This document shows positions 1-7,360 of a stretch of 10,493 nt of DNA, piece by piece. Position numbers and translations under genes: made by a program. Under the pieces are notes generated by a model. The model was not told the DNA's origin and made no database searches. It worked only from the letters and a program-made list of their open reading frames with translations. The stretch's first letter is position 1. Every line of letters begins with the position of its first letter. Location: the NCBI GenBank assembly GCA_031404455.1, contig JANNHP010000448.1, positions 1 through 10,493 on the forward strand, in the 5' to 3' direction. Source of the stretch: JANNHP01 sp031404455 (lineage in GTDB: Bacteria; Planctomycetota; JAJSAM01; JAJVHW01).

Positions 1-1
1 G

Positions 2-232
2 GAGACGCTGTCCGAGGGGACGGACAAGGTGCGGTACTTCGAAGGGACGCCGATCCCGACGTCGATCCTGCTCGTCGGCGTGCTGCTCGCCGCCACGTGG
101 TCCGGCGGAGTGCGGGAGCATCTCTGGTTCGGCGAGGTCGACGTCGCCGGCCTCGAACTCCACCCGCTCGTGCTGATGTTCGCGCTCTCGGGCTCGCTGA
201 TGATCAGCCGGTTCCGCATCCCCAAGCCGTGA
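2..232 (+). CDS. pssA: CDP-alcohol phosphatidyltransferase, C-terminal fragment (probable phosphatidylserine synthase)
   Basis: Only the last 76 codons are in the window; the frame is open to the left edge and ends at TGA 230-232. The fragment holds a 'YFEGTPIPTS' segment, then a hydrophobic stretch (about ILLVGVLLAATW), a short polar loop, and a second hydrophobic stretch leading to 'GSLMISRFRIPKP'. In bacterial CDP-diacylglycerol-serine O-phosphatidyltransferases the catalytic CDP-alcohol motif lies near the N terminus. The C-terminal half has a comparable 'F.GLPIP' loop and finishes in a transmembrane helix plus a '(M/L)(V/I)S..R(Y/I)PKP' tail, which is what is seen here. The enzyme would join CDP-diacylglycerol and serine in the inner membrane. 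The catalytic motif is outside the window, so a related CDP-alcohol transferase cannot be excluded. The gene converges on the HEAT-repeat gene with a 24-base gap and no evident terminator hairpin. Confidence 0.7.
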   Translation, partial: ETLSEGTDKVRYFEGTPIPTSILLVGVLLAATWSGGVREHLWFGEVDVAGLELHPLVLMFALSGSLMISRFRIPKP

Positions 233-256
233 GGCACGGCCGCGCACGACACACGA

Positions 257-2503
257 CTACAGCGTGACGCCGAGCGCGGTCCGCAGCCAGCCGGGCATCA
301 CGGTGAAGTTCGTGCGGCGCGACACCTCCGAGAGCACGAGCCCCGGACCGCGCGAGAGCAGGAGTCCAGCGGCCTCGATGGCGGCGGCGCGCGCCGCGGG
401 CGAGAGTTTCGCGTCGGCGGCGCGGCGCAGCGCACCGTCCACCGCGGCAGCGCTGCCGTGGAAGCCGAGGGCGACCGCGGTGATGCCCGCGAGTCCCGGG
501 TCCGCGAGGTTCTCGGCCGCGCCGAGGATCGCGTCCGCGTCGCCCGCGCGTCCCATCGACCCGAGCGCCCACGCGATGACGACGCGCGCGTACTCGGACT
601 TCTCGGTCGTCGCGGCCGCCGCGAGGGCGTCGTGCGCCGCGTCGCTCCCGACGAGCGCCAGCGCGGTCGCCGCGTGCGCGCGCTCGGAGGCGCTCGGCGC
701 GCCGATGAGCTGACGCGAGAGTCCGGGCACGGCGGCGTCGTCCTTGGCGAGACCCTGCGCGATCCACACGGCGCCGTGCGCGGACGGAGGCAGGTCGGCG
801 GCCCGCAGCGCCGCGCGCGCCTCGATGTCGCCGTCCGGACGGGCGAGGATGCCGAGGCCGAGCGCCGCCCACGGACGCATCGCCTCGGGACCGTTGCGGA
901 GTTCCTCGCGGAGGAAGTCGAGCGCGGGGAGGCCGCCCTTCCTGCCGAGCGAGAGCAGCAGGAAGGCGCGCGTCAGCGGCTCGGACTCGAGCTCGTACGC
1001 GGTCTTCATCTGCGCCACGGCGAGTGCATCGGCCGAGTCCCCGAACGCGACCGCCGCCGAGCGGCGGATCTCCACGCGGCGGTCGCCGAGGAGTTCGCGG
1101 AGCACCGCCGCCGACCGCTTGTCGGCGCGCGCGCCGAGCGATTCGACGGCGCGGGCGCGCTGCGTCGCGGGGGCGTTGGCGTCGCGCGCCGCGTCGGCCG
1201 CAATGCGGTCGAGTTCGGGCCCTCCCGCGAGCACGCGGTGGACGAGCACCGCCGTGCCGAGCGAGTCGAGGTCGCGCTTCTTCGCCGTGTCGACCAGCTT
1301 CGCGAGGGGCTCGTCGAACGAGTCGCCGAGGCCGTAGCGGCGCGCGATCCCGAGCGAGAGGATCGCGAGCGCGCGCATCTCGGCCGTGGGAGACGAACCG
1401 GTCACCGTCGCCTCGCCGCGCGCGATCGAGAGCAGTGCGTCCGCGCCGGCGCGCGAGCCGGTCGCGCCGAGTGCCAGGATCGCGTGATCGCGCGCCGCTC
1501 CGTCGGCGTCGCCGAGGAGCGGCAGGAGACGCGGGACCGCGGCGTCGCCCGCCGTACGCCCGAGCGCCACGGCCGCGGCGGCGCGCACGCCGGAGTCCGG
1601 ATCGTCGAGTGCCGCGGTGAAGGTGACGGCCGCGCGCTCGCGCCTTGCCGCGACTCCCTGCGGCGCCGCGCCGAACGGATCCTTCGGGCCGGTGACCGCC
1701 GCGTCGCCGAAGCGCAGCGCGTTGCCCTTCACGAAGTCGAGCTTCGCGTACTCCCACCAGAGCCACCACGAGCCGGCGTCGGCGCCGCCCGAACCGTCGC
1801 GGCCGCCGCGGGAGTCGCCCGAGGCGCCGGGCGCTTCCGCGCCGGGAGACGATGCGCCGCCCGCCGAGCGTCCGCCGGAGTTCGCGCCGGACCCGCCTGC
1901 GGACGATCCGGAGCCGTCGCTCGGCGTGCGCGGCTGGTCGGGACCGTTCGGAGTGGCCGTGCCCGTCTCGGGCTTGGTGTCCGTCGGCGGCGGGGGCAGT
2001 CGGAAGCGCGGCGGCGGGGGAACCTGGATCCGCGCGGCCTCCGTGAACGTCAGACCGGTGCGGTCGAGCCACGACCGGAACTCGGCGTCCTCTCCGAGGT
2101 CGGCGACCCACGCGTGGTTCGCGGTGCGGGCGACACGCGCGACGACCGGATCCTCGCCCGTGGCGTGGAGGATCTCCGCGACCGCGCAGCGCCGTCCGTC
2201 TCCGTCGACGAAGTACGGCATGCGCGACTCGGGGAAGTCCGCGTTGCGTCCGAACTCGCCGCGCACCTCGTAGGCGTGCAGGGCGTCGAGCGCTCGGGCC
2301 CGGGCGGCGCGCTGCGCAACGGTCAGTCCCGAGACGTCGGCGGCGCGCAGTTCGCGCTCTGCGGCGCGGTAGTGGGCGCGCGCCCGGGCGACGAACGTGT
2401 TCCAGGCCGCGTCGTCGTCCGCGAGGAGCGCTCGGCCGGCGAGGACCGCGGCGACGAGCGAGATCCCGGCGACCAGGGTGAAGCGGCGGTGCGTCGTGCG
2501 CAT
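257..2503 (-). CDS. Exported HEAT-repeat protein with N-terminal 'YFVD..G..CAV' domain
   Basis: 748 aa. The start is ATG 2501-2503, chosen because it gives a signal peptide (MRTTHRRF, then a hydrophobic core to about residue 27) and has GGGAGGG six bases upstream. The frame stays open further upstream but would overlap aspS. Domains in order: residues 30-160 form a helical domain with 'YFVDGDGRRCAVAEIL' (97-112) and 'GLTFTEAARIQ' (150-160). Residues 161-243 are a Pro-rich then Ser/Gly-rich linker. Residues 245-252 are the Trp cluster SWWLWWEY. Residues 290-700 are degenerate HEAT/PBS-lyase-like repeats with Val/Ala-Arg-Ala-Ala and Ala-Leu-Gly signatures (for example 305-317, 336-347, 479-488, 541-553). 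The tail is 'RRTNFTVMPGWL' (729-740). HEAT arrays are protein-binding scaffolds; the partner is unknown. By family style it should act in the periplasm or at the cell surface. I recall similar N-terminal segments in secreted proteins of other phyla, but no function is known to me. Confidence 0.85.
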   Translation of the reverse strand: MRTTHRRFTLVAGISLVAAVLAGRALLADDDAAWNTFVARARAHYRAAERELRAADVSGLTVAQRAARARALDALHAYEVRGEFGRNADFPESRMPYFVDGDGRRCAVAEILHATGEDPVVARVARTANHAWVADLGEDAEFRSWLDRTGLTFTEAARIQVPPPPRFRLPPPPTDTKPETGTATPNGPDQPRTPSDGSGSSAGGSGANSGGRSAGGASSPGAEAPGASGDSRGGRDGSGGADAGSWWLWWEYAKLDFVKGNALRFGDAAVTGPKDPFGAAPQGVAARRERAAVTFTAALDDPDSGVRAAAAVALGRTAGDAAVPRLLPLLGDADGAARDHAILALGATGSRAGADALLSIARGEATVTGSSPTAEMRALAILSLGIARRYGLGDSFDEPLAKLVDTAKKRDLDSLGTAVLVHRVLAGGPELDRIAADAARDANAPATQRARAVESLGARADKRSAAVLRELLGDRRVEIRRSAAVAFGDSADALAVAQMKTAYELESEPLTRAFLLLSLGRKGGLPALDFLREELRNGPEAMRPWAALGLGILARPDGDIEARAALRAADLPPSAHGAVWIAQGLAKDDAAVPGLSRQLIGAPSASERAHAATALALVGSDAAHDALAAAATTEKSEYARVVIAWALGSMGRAGDADAILGAAENLADPGLAGITAVALGFHGSAAAVDGALRRAADAKLSPAARAAAIEAAGLLLSRGPGLVLSEVSRRTNFTVMPGWLRTALGVTL

Positions 2504-2515
2504 GGAGGGCCCTCC
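2504..2515 (-). promoter_or_regulatory. Palindromic ribosome-binding site of the HEAT-protein gene
   Basis: The twelve bases directly before the ATG form a perfect palindrome, GGAGGGCCCTCC. On the minus strand the first half is the Shine-Dalgarno sequence and the second half (CCCTCC) is its complement, filling the 6-base spacer up to the start codon. It fixes the start at 2503. The palindrome could weakly hide the ribosome site (4-bp stem with a GGCC loop), but this may simply reflect high GC content. Confidence 0.5.
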
Positions 2516-2605
2516 CGTGTGGAAGGGCCCAGCGCAAGCCCGGTGCCGCGTCCCTCGCGGGATCGCAGTCTCGCCCGGCGTTACGGCCCGGTGCCGCGGC
2601 GGGAC

Positions 2606-2622
2606 GGCGGCCGGACGCCGCC
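2606..2622 (-). terminator. GC hairpin just after aspS stop (weak terminator candidate)
   Basis: GGCGGC (2606-2611) and GCCGCC (2617-2622) form a 6-bp all-GC stem with a 5-base loop, starting 3 bases after the aspS TGA (2626-2628). No T-run follows on the minus strand. It could therefore be a processing or stability hairpin, or chance in GC-rich DNA, rather than an intrinsic terminator. The rest of the 122-base gap to the HEAT gene holds a 13-base direct repeat (2538-2550 and 2586-2598) and no recognisable promoter. Confidence 0.3.
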
Positions 2623-2625
2623 CCC

Positions 2626-3927
<1,302 letters not shown>

Positions 3928-4181
3928 GACTCGAACCTCGCGGAGTGGGGGAGTTGGTGTTCACGCGCCGCGGTGGGGCGCACGTTGCGAGGGGGTCCGC
4001 GAAGGGTCGCGGACCCTAGCTATCGAGGTCGCGAGCGGCCGCCGACGGGAACGCGCGGACGCCGGTCGAATGCCGGGTCGCTGGGGCGATGGAAGAGGCG
4101 CGTGTCGTCATGGGCGTCGGTCGGGAGAGTACCCGCAGAGTCCTCGCTGTCCAGTCGGAGTTGCGGCGGCCGACGCGCGCG
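3928..4181. other. Gene-free stretch between sulfatase-like gene and aspS
   Basis: These 254 bases must contain the 3' end of the sulfatase transcript and the aspS promoter and leader. The clearest structure is the hairpin at 3993-4016 (separate entry). I see no convincing -35/-10 pair. A 'GATAGCT' on the minus strand (4018-4024) is the most AT-rich piece and a weak -10 candidate. No T-box consensus, no tRNA and no credible small coding region was seen. Confidence 0.5.
3993..4016. terminator. Perfect 10-bp hairpin upstream of aspS (terminator or leader structure)
   Basis: GGGTCCGCGA (3993-4002) and TCGCGGACCC (4007-4016) are perfect reverse complements around a 4-base loop. A second, mutually exclusive hairpin can form inside it: GGGTC (4004-4008) with GACCC (4012-4016). 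It lies 165 bases beyond the sulfatase-like stop and 66 bases ahead of the aspS start, both on the minus strand. No T-run follows in either direction, so it may be a non-canonical terminator for the sulfatase-like gene or a structured aspS leader. Confidence 0.4.
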
Positions 4182-5486
4182 CTACTCCGGCAGGAGCTTT
4201 CGCAACCGCGCGACGTCGTCCTTCCGCGTGCCCGCGAGATCGTTCGCCTCGGCCGGATCGGCGGCGACATCGTAGAGCTCGTCGCGGCCGGTCGAGTCGG
4301 CGATGAGGTGCAGGCGGCCGTCGTAGACGGAGCGGATCGCGACCTTGAAGATCGAGAGGTCCGCGTCGGGGAAGGCGCGGCGCATCTCGGGGATGGCGTG
4401 CGACTGCTCGCCGAACGTGCCGCGCGCGATCCGTCCGCCGAGGTCGCGCGTCAGCGACGCGCCGTCGAAGTCCTTCGGCACGGGCACGCCGCAGAGCTCG
4501 AGAACGGTCGGCGTCACGTCTTCCAGGCGCACGACTTCGGTGACGACGCGTCCGCCGTCGAAGGCGCCGGGGTAGCGGACCATCAGTGGCACGTGGAGCG
4601 TCGTGCGGTGCATGCTCAGCAGGTGGCCGAGACGACGGTGCTCGCCGAGGTTCTCGCCGTGGTCCGAGCAGACGACGACGAGCGTGCGATCGAGCACCCC
4701 GGCCGACTTCAGGCCGTCGAAGAGCTTCCCGAGCTCGTCGTCGAGCGTCGCGATCTCGGCGTCGTAGAGATCCGACATGACCTCGAGCTTCCACGGCGGG
4801 ACCTCGGTGCGCCCGAGGATGTAGCCGACGCTCCACGGGAAGTTGAAGGCACGCGCCTCGGCGACGCGCTCGGGCGGAGGCGATCCCTGGAGGAACGCCT
4901 TCGCCTTCGCCGCGGGCGGCCCGTACGGCAGGTGCGGCTCCATGTCGTTGACGAAGAGGAAGAACGGCTTCCCGGCCGCGTCCTTCGAGAGCGCCCAGTC
5001 GAGCGCGCGGCGGTGCGTCTCGGGCGCGAACGGGTACGGGCGGTCCGGCTTCTTGTAGAGCGGGTCCACGACGTCGAAGCCCTGCGTCAGCCCGAACTCG
5101 GGCGAGACGAGCTCGTTGTTGGTGAAGCAACCGGTACGCCATCCCGCGGCGCGGAGCCGTTCGGCGAGCGTGTCGGACTGCTCGGCGAGGAAGGGCCGCA
5201 CGCTCTCGAGGAAGCCGTGGTGCTCCGGGCGCAGGCCGGTGAAGAGCGACGCGTGCGACGGTCCCGTCCAGCAGCAAGGCGCCCAGGCGTCGCGGAACGT
5301 CACGGCGTCCTTCGCGAAGGCGTCGAGGCGCGGCGTCGTCGGGCGCGAGTACCCGATGAACGAGCAGCGGTCGGCGCGGGTCGTGTCCATCACCACGACG
5401 AGCACGTTCGGCGGGCCGGAGACGGCGCCGTCGCCGCACGCCGCGGCGAGGAGCGGCAGGAGGAGGAGCGTCCCTGGAGCGCGCAC
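4182..5486 (-). CDS. Sulfatase-like lipoprotein (alkaline-phosphatase superfamily) with Thr nucleophile position
   Basis: 434 aa from the GTG at 5484-5486, chosen because it yields a lipoprotein signal: a hydrophobic run TLLLLPLLAAA followed by Cys17. The frame stays open to 5681, but that part is Arg/Pro-rich non-coding-like sequence; no clear Shine-Dalgarno was seen. Family features: 'NVLVVVMDTTRADR' with first metal ligand Asp34, the nucleophile segment 'CCWTGPSHASLFTG' (71-84), 'KPFFLFVNDMEPHLPY' (173-188), 'VVCSDHGENLGEH' with Asp275-His276, and a C-terminal 'DELYDVAADPAEANDLAG' typical of sulfatases. In the C/S-x-P-S-R sulfatase signature the nucleophile is Cys or Ser converted to formylglycine. 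Here the aligned residue is Thr74 and the Arg is His78, as in many 'WTLPSHASLLTG' proteins of this superfamily. It may therefore be a phospho- or sulfo-ester hydrolase or transferase rather than a classical sulfatase. It would be anchored outside the inner membrane. Substrate unknown. Confidence 0.88.
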   Translation of the reverse strand: MRAPGTLLLLPLLAAACGDGAVSGPPNVLVVVMDTTRADRCSFIGYSRPTTPRLDAFAKDAVTFRDAWAPCCWTGPSHASLFTGLRPEHHGFLESVRPFLAEQSDTLAERLRAAGWRTGCFTNNELVSPEFGLTQGFDVVDPLYKKPDRPYPFAPETHRRALDWALSKDAAGKPFFLFVNDMEPHLPYGPPAAKAKAFLQGSPPPERVAEARAFNFPWSVGYILGRTEVPPWKLEVMSDLYDAEIATLDDELGKLFDGLKSAGVLDRTLVVVCSDHGENLGEHRRLGHLLSMHRTTLHVPLMVRYPGAFDGGRVVTEVVRLEDVTPTVLELCGVPVPKDFDGASLTRDLGGRIARGTFGEQSHAIPEMRRAFPDADLSIFKVAIRSVYDGRLHLIADSTGRDELYDVAADPAEANDLAGTRKDDVARLRKLLPE

Positions 5487-5554
5487 GGCGCCATCGTACG
5501 CGGGCACGGAGAATTGCCTTGCGTGGTCTGCGGCGGAGGAATGTGATCCGGGCC
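5487..5554. promoter_or_regulatory. Short divergent intergenic region
   Basis: These 68 bases separate the sulfatase-like gene (leftward) from the methyltransferase gene (rightward) and must hold or border both promoters unless these lie inside coding sequence. No recognisable -35/-10 pair was seen. The only clear signal is GGAGGA at 5535-5540, a ribosome site for the methyltransferase. Confidence 0.4.
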
Positions 5555-6286
5555 ATGGACGGCTACGAGCCCCTGATGTCGTTCGGCGATGCGGCCGCGG
5601 CGGCGTACGAGGACGTCCTCCGGGGCGACGAGGCCGCGACGGTCGCGTTCCTCGAGGGGCTCGCGCGGGGCGGGCCCGCATTGGAACTCGCGATCGGCGC
5701 GGGGCGCGTCGCTCTGCCGCTCGCCGCGCGCGGCATCACCGTGGACGGCGTCGACTTCTCCGAGGCGATGGTCGCGAGGCTTCGCGCGAAGCCGGGCGGC
5801 GGCGGGCTCGCCGTCACGATGGGCGACTTCGCCGACGTCCCCGTGTCCGGGAAGTACCGCCTCGTGTACGTCGTCTTCAACACGCTCTTCAACCTGCTCA
5901 CGCAGGACGCGCAGGTCCGTTGCTTCCGGAACGTCGCCGCCCGCCTCGACGACGAGGGCGTGTTCGTGGTCGAGGGCTTCGTCCCGTCGTGGCTGCACCG
6001 TCTCCGCGACCACCAGTACGTCGATGCCGGAACCGTGGCGGTCAGGAACGTCGTCCTCGACATGGGGCGCCACGATCCGGTCGCGCAGATCCTCGACGAG
6101 AGCCACGTCGAGCTCACGCCCGGGGGTGTGCGCCTGGCGCCGATCGTCTGCCGGTACGCGTGGCCGAGCGAACTCGACCTGATGGCGCGGATCGCCGGGC
6201 TGCGCCTCCTCGAGCGCTGGGGCGGATGGGAGCGTCAGCCCTTCACGGCCGACAGCCGCAACTGCATCTCGGTCTTCGGCCGATGA
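5555..6286 (+). CDS. Class I SAM-dependent methyltransferase
   Basis: 243 aa from ATG 5555. The Rossmann-fold SAM site is visible: motif I 'ALELAIGAGRVALPLA' (42-57), the acidic end of beta-2 at 'GVDFSEAM' (65-72), 'GDFADVPV' (90-97), and motif IV/V 'YRLVYVVFNTLFNLLTQDAQVRCFRNVAARL' (101-131), followed by 'GVFVVEGFVP' (135-144). The C-terminal part (200-243) finishes with strands 'LRLLERWGGWERQPF' and 'NCISVFGR', standard for this fold. The length fits a compact methyltransferase with no extra substrate domain; the substrate is not predictable. The start is uncertain: GGAGGA (5535-5540) is 14 bases before the ATG but only 2 before an in-frame GTG (5543), and a TTG at 5519 is also in frame. 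ATG 5555 is preferred because the 'MDGYEPL' N terminus looks right. It diverges from the sulfatase-like gene and converges on rrf2 with a 3-base gap. Confidence 0.85.
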   Translation: MDGYEPLMSFGDAAAAAYEDVLRGDEAATVAFLEGLARGGPALELAIGAGRVALPLAARGITVDGVDFSEAMVARLRAKPGGGGLAVTMGDFADVPVSGKYRLVYVVFNTLFNLLTQDAQVRCFRNVAARLDDEGVFVVEGFVPSWLHRLRDHQYVDAGTVAVRNVVLDMGRHDPVAQILDESHVELTPGGVRLAPIVCRYAWPSELDLMARIAGLRLLERWGGWERQPFTADSRNCISVFGR

Positions 6287-6289
6287 GCT

Positions 6290-6763
6290 CTATCGCCGCC
6301 GGAGCGCCGAGAGCGGCACGACCTGCGGCGTGCGCTCGAACGTGCCCGCGGCGATGTCGGCGACGCTGACGCCGTCCAGGAAGCCGTAGATGCGGCGCGC
6401 GAGCTCGGCCCAGACGGGGGCGACGCTGCAGCCGGTGGCGTGTGCGCAGATGTCGCGCGTGCCGGTGTACGTCTCGCAGAGGTCCTCGGCGAGCGGCCCG
6501 TCGAATGCGCGGAAGAGCTCGCCGACCGTGATCTCCCGCGCAGGGCGCGCGAGACGGAACCCCCCGTGCACCCCGCGCAGCGACGTGACGAGGTTCGCGC
6601 GGCGGAGCTCGCCGAGGATCTGCGTCGTGTACTCGATCGTCAGGCCCTCGCGCTCTGCGATCTGCCTCGCCGAGAGGCTCGTCGTGCCCTGCGGCCCCGC
6701 GCCCTCGCGCGCGAGCTGCAGGAGGCAGCGCAGGCCGTATTCCTCGAGGGCGGAGATCTTCAT
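6290..6763 (-). CDS. Rrf2-family Fe-S transcriptional regulator (IscR/SufR-like)
   Basis: 157 aa. The winged-helix fold is clear: 'MKISALEEYGLRCLLQLARE' (1-20), the recognition region 'SARQIAEREGLTIEYTTQILGELRRANLVTSLRG' (31-64), and the family signature 'GVHGGFRLARPAREITVGELFRAFDG' (64-89). Three cysteines, Cys96, Cys106 and Cys112 (C-x9-C-x5-C), sit where IscR and NsrR bind a [2Fe-2S] or [4Fe-4S] cluster; IscR has C-x5-C-x5-C, so the first loop here is longer. Start 6763 is chosen because family members begin 'M.(I/L)s..eYglr', with GGGGGG seven bases upstream; the frame runs open to 6904 but only through the repeat element. It lies just downstream of the suf genes on the same strand and is the probable sensor and repressor of Fe-S assembly in this locus. 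Whether it has its own promoter is unclear because the repeat fills most of its upstream region. Confidence 0.92.
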   Translation of the reverse strand: MKISALEEYGLRCLLQLAREGAGPQGTTSLSARQIAEREGLTIEYTTQILGELRRANLVTSLRGVHGGFRLARPAREITVGELFRAFDGPLAEDLCETYTGTRDICAHATGCSVAPVWAELARRIYGFLDGVSVADIAAGTFERTPQVVPLSALRRR

Positions 6764-6794
6764 GCGGCGCCCCCCACGAACGATTCCACGCACC

Positions 6795-6926
6795 CTCTCG
6801 GTAGGGGCAATGGCGCCGGGCCGTACGAGTCCGTCCTGCGGACGAACTCGCGGCGACCCCCGTGTCCGCCCCACGCGCGTCGGGTGGCGAACGAGGGCGG
6901 ACACGGGGGTCCGCCCCTACCGAGAG
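6795..6926. repeat. Nested inverted-repeat element (REP/MITE-like) between sufT and rrf2
   Basis: A 132-base structure fills most of the 180-base gap between sufT and rrf2. The outer arms are 14-base perfect inverted repeats: CTCTCGGTAGGGGC (6795-6808) and its reverse complement (6913-6926). Inside is a second perfect pair of 17 bases at 6855-6871 and 6895-6911. The right part is itself a hairpin: GGGCGGAC (6895-6902) with GTCCGCCC (6909-6916), loop of 6. Another small stem is GTCCG (6829-6833) with CGGAC (6839-6843). There is no credible coding content and no clear target-site duplication at the ends. The '(G)TAGGGGCGGAC..' style resembles dispersed palindromic repeats I recall from GC-rich environmental genomes, but copy number cannot be judged here. 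It could act as the 3' end or stabiliser of the suf mRNA and as the upstream region of rrf2. Confidence 0.75.
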
Positions 6927-6943
6927 TGCTGGCCTTCATGCGG

Positions 6944-7360
6944 CTACCAGATCCCCAGCGCGTCCTTCGCCTCGTCGCTCGCGTGGACGACCGGGTTCCA
7001 CGGCGGGTCCCAGACGAGCTGCACGTCGGGCTCGGTGACGCGGGGGATGCGCGAGACGGTGTTGTGCACGGCCGCGAGGATCTGCGGCCCGACGGGGCAG
7101 CCGGGCCCTGTGAGCGTCATGCGCACCACGACCTTCTTGCCCTCCTCCGCGACGTCCACGCCGTAGATGAGGCCGAGGTCCACGATCGAGAGGAAGATCT
7201 CCGGATCCTGGATCGGCTTCAGCGCGGCCAGCACGTGCTGCGGCGTGAGCGCTTCGCCCTCGGCGAGCACGACGGGATCTCCGTCGCGCACCTCGAGCCC
7301 CATGTGCGGGGGCATGCCCTCGGGGGCGGCGCCGTGATAGGAATCCACCGGGTCGTTCAT
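6944..7360 (-). CDS. sufT: SufT, MIP18/DUF59-type Fe-S maturation protein
   Basis: 138 aa from ATG 7358-7360, supported by a strong Shine-Dalgarno (AAGGAG) seven bases upstream. After a 40-residue N-terminal extension comes the DUF59 fold: 'LAALKPIQDPEIFLSIVDLGLIYGVDV' (45-70), 'VVVRMTLTGPGCPVGPQI' (77-94) with the family's conserved Cys88, and the SufT tail 'VQLVWDPPWNPVVHASDEAKDALGIW' (113-138). The 'LVWDPPW' and 'SDEAK..LG' parts distinguish SufT-type proteins from PaaD. In other bacteria SufT helps insert or transfer assembled clusters to client proteins and is needed most under high Fe-S demand. The ATG overlaps the sufU stop in ATGA, so translation is likely coupled. It is the last gene of the tightly packed suf block; the inverted-repeat element begins 17 bases after its stop. 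Confidence 0.93.
   Translation of the reverse strand: MNDPVDSYHGAAPEGMPPHMGLEVRDGDPVVLAEGEALTPQHVLAALKPIQDPEIFLSIVDLGLIYGVDVAEEGKKVVVRMTLTGPGCPVGPQILAAVHNTVSRIPRVTEPDVQLVWDPPWNPVVHASDEAKDALGIW

Noticed and set aside
3928..4181. T-box riboswitch ahead of aspS
   Set aside because: No T-box core sequence is recognisable in the leader; only the generic hairpin is seen.
5487..5681. N-terminal extension of the sulfatase-like protein up to 5681
   Set aside because: The extension is Arg/Pro-rich, overlaps the divergent methyltransferase gene, and would bury the lipoprotein signal.
6278..6300. Possible shared terminator between the convergent methyltransferase and rrf2 genes
   Set aside because: Only a short bulged stem (CGAT with ATCG plus a few GC pairs) spans both stop codons, with no T-run on either strand.
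6764..6904. N-terminal extension of the Rrf2 protein up to 6904
   Set aside because: It translates the inverted-repeat element, and Rrf2 proteins begin at the MKISALEEYG equivalent.
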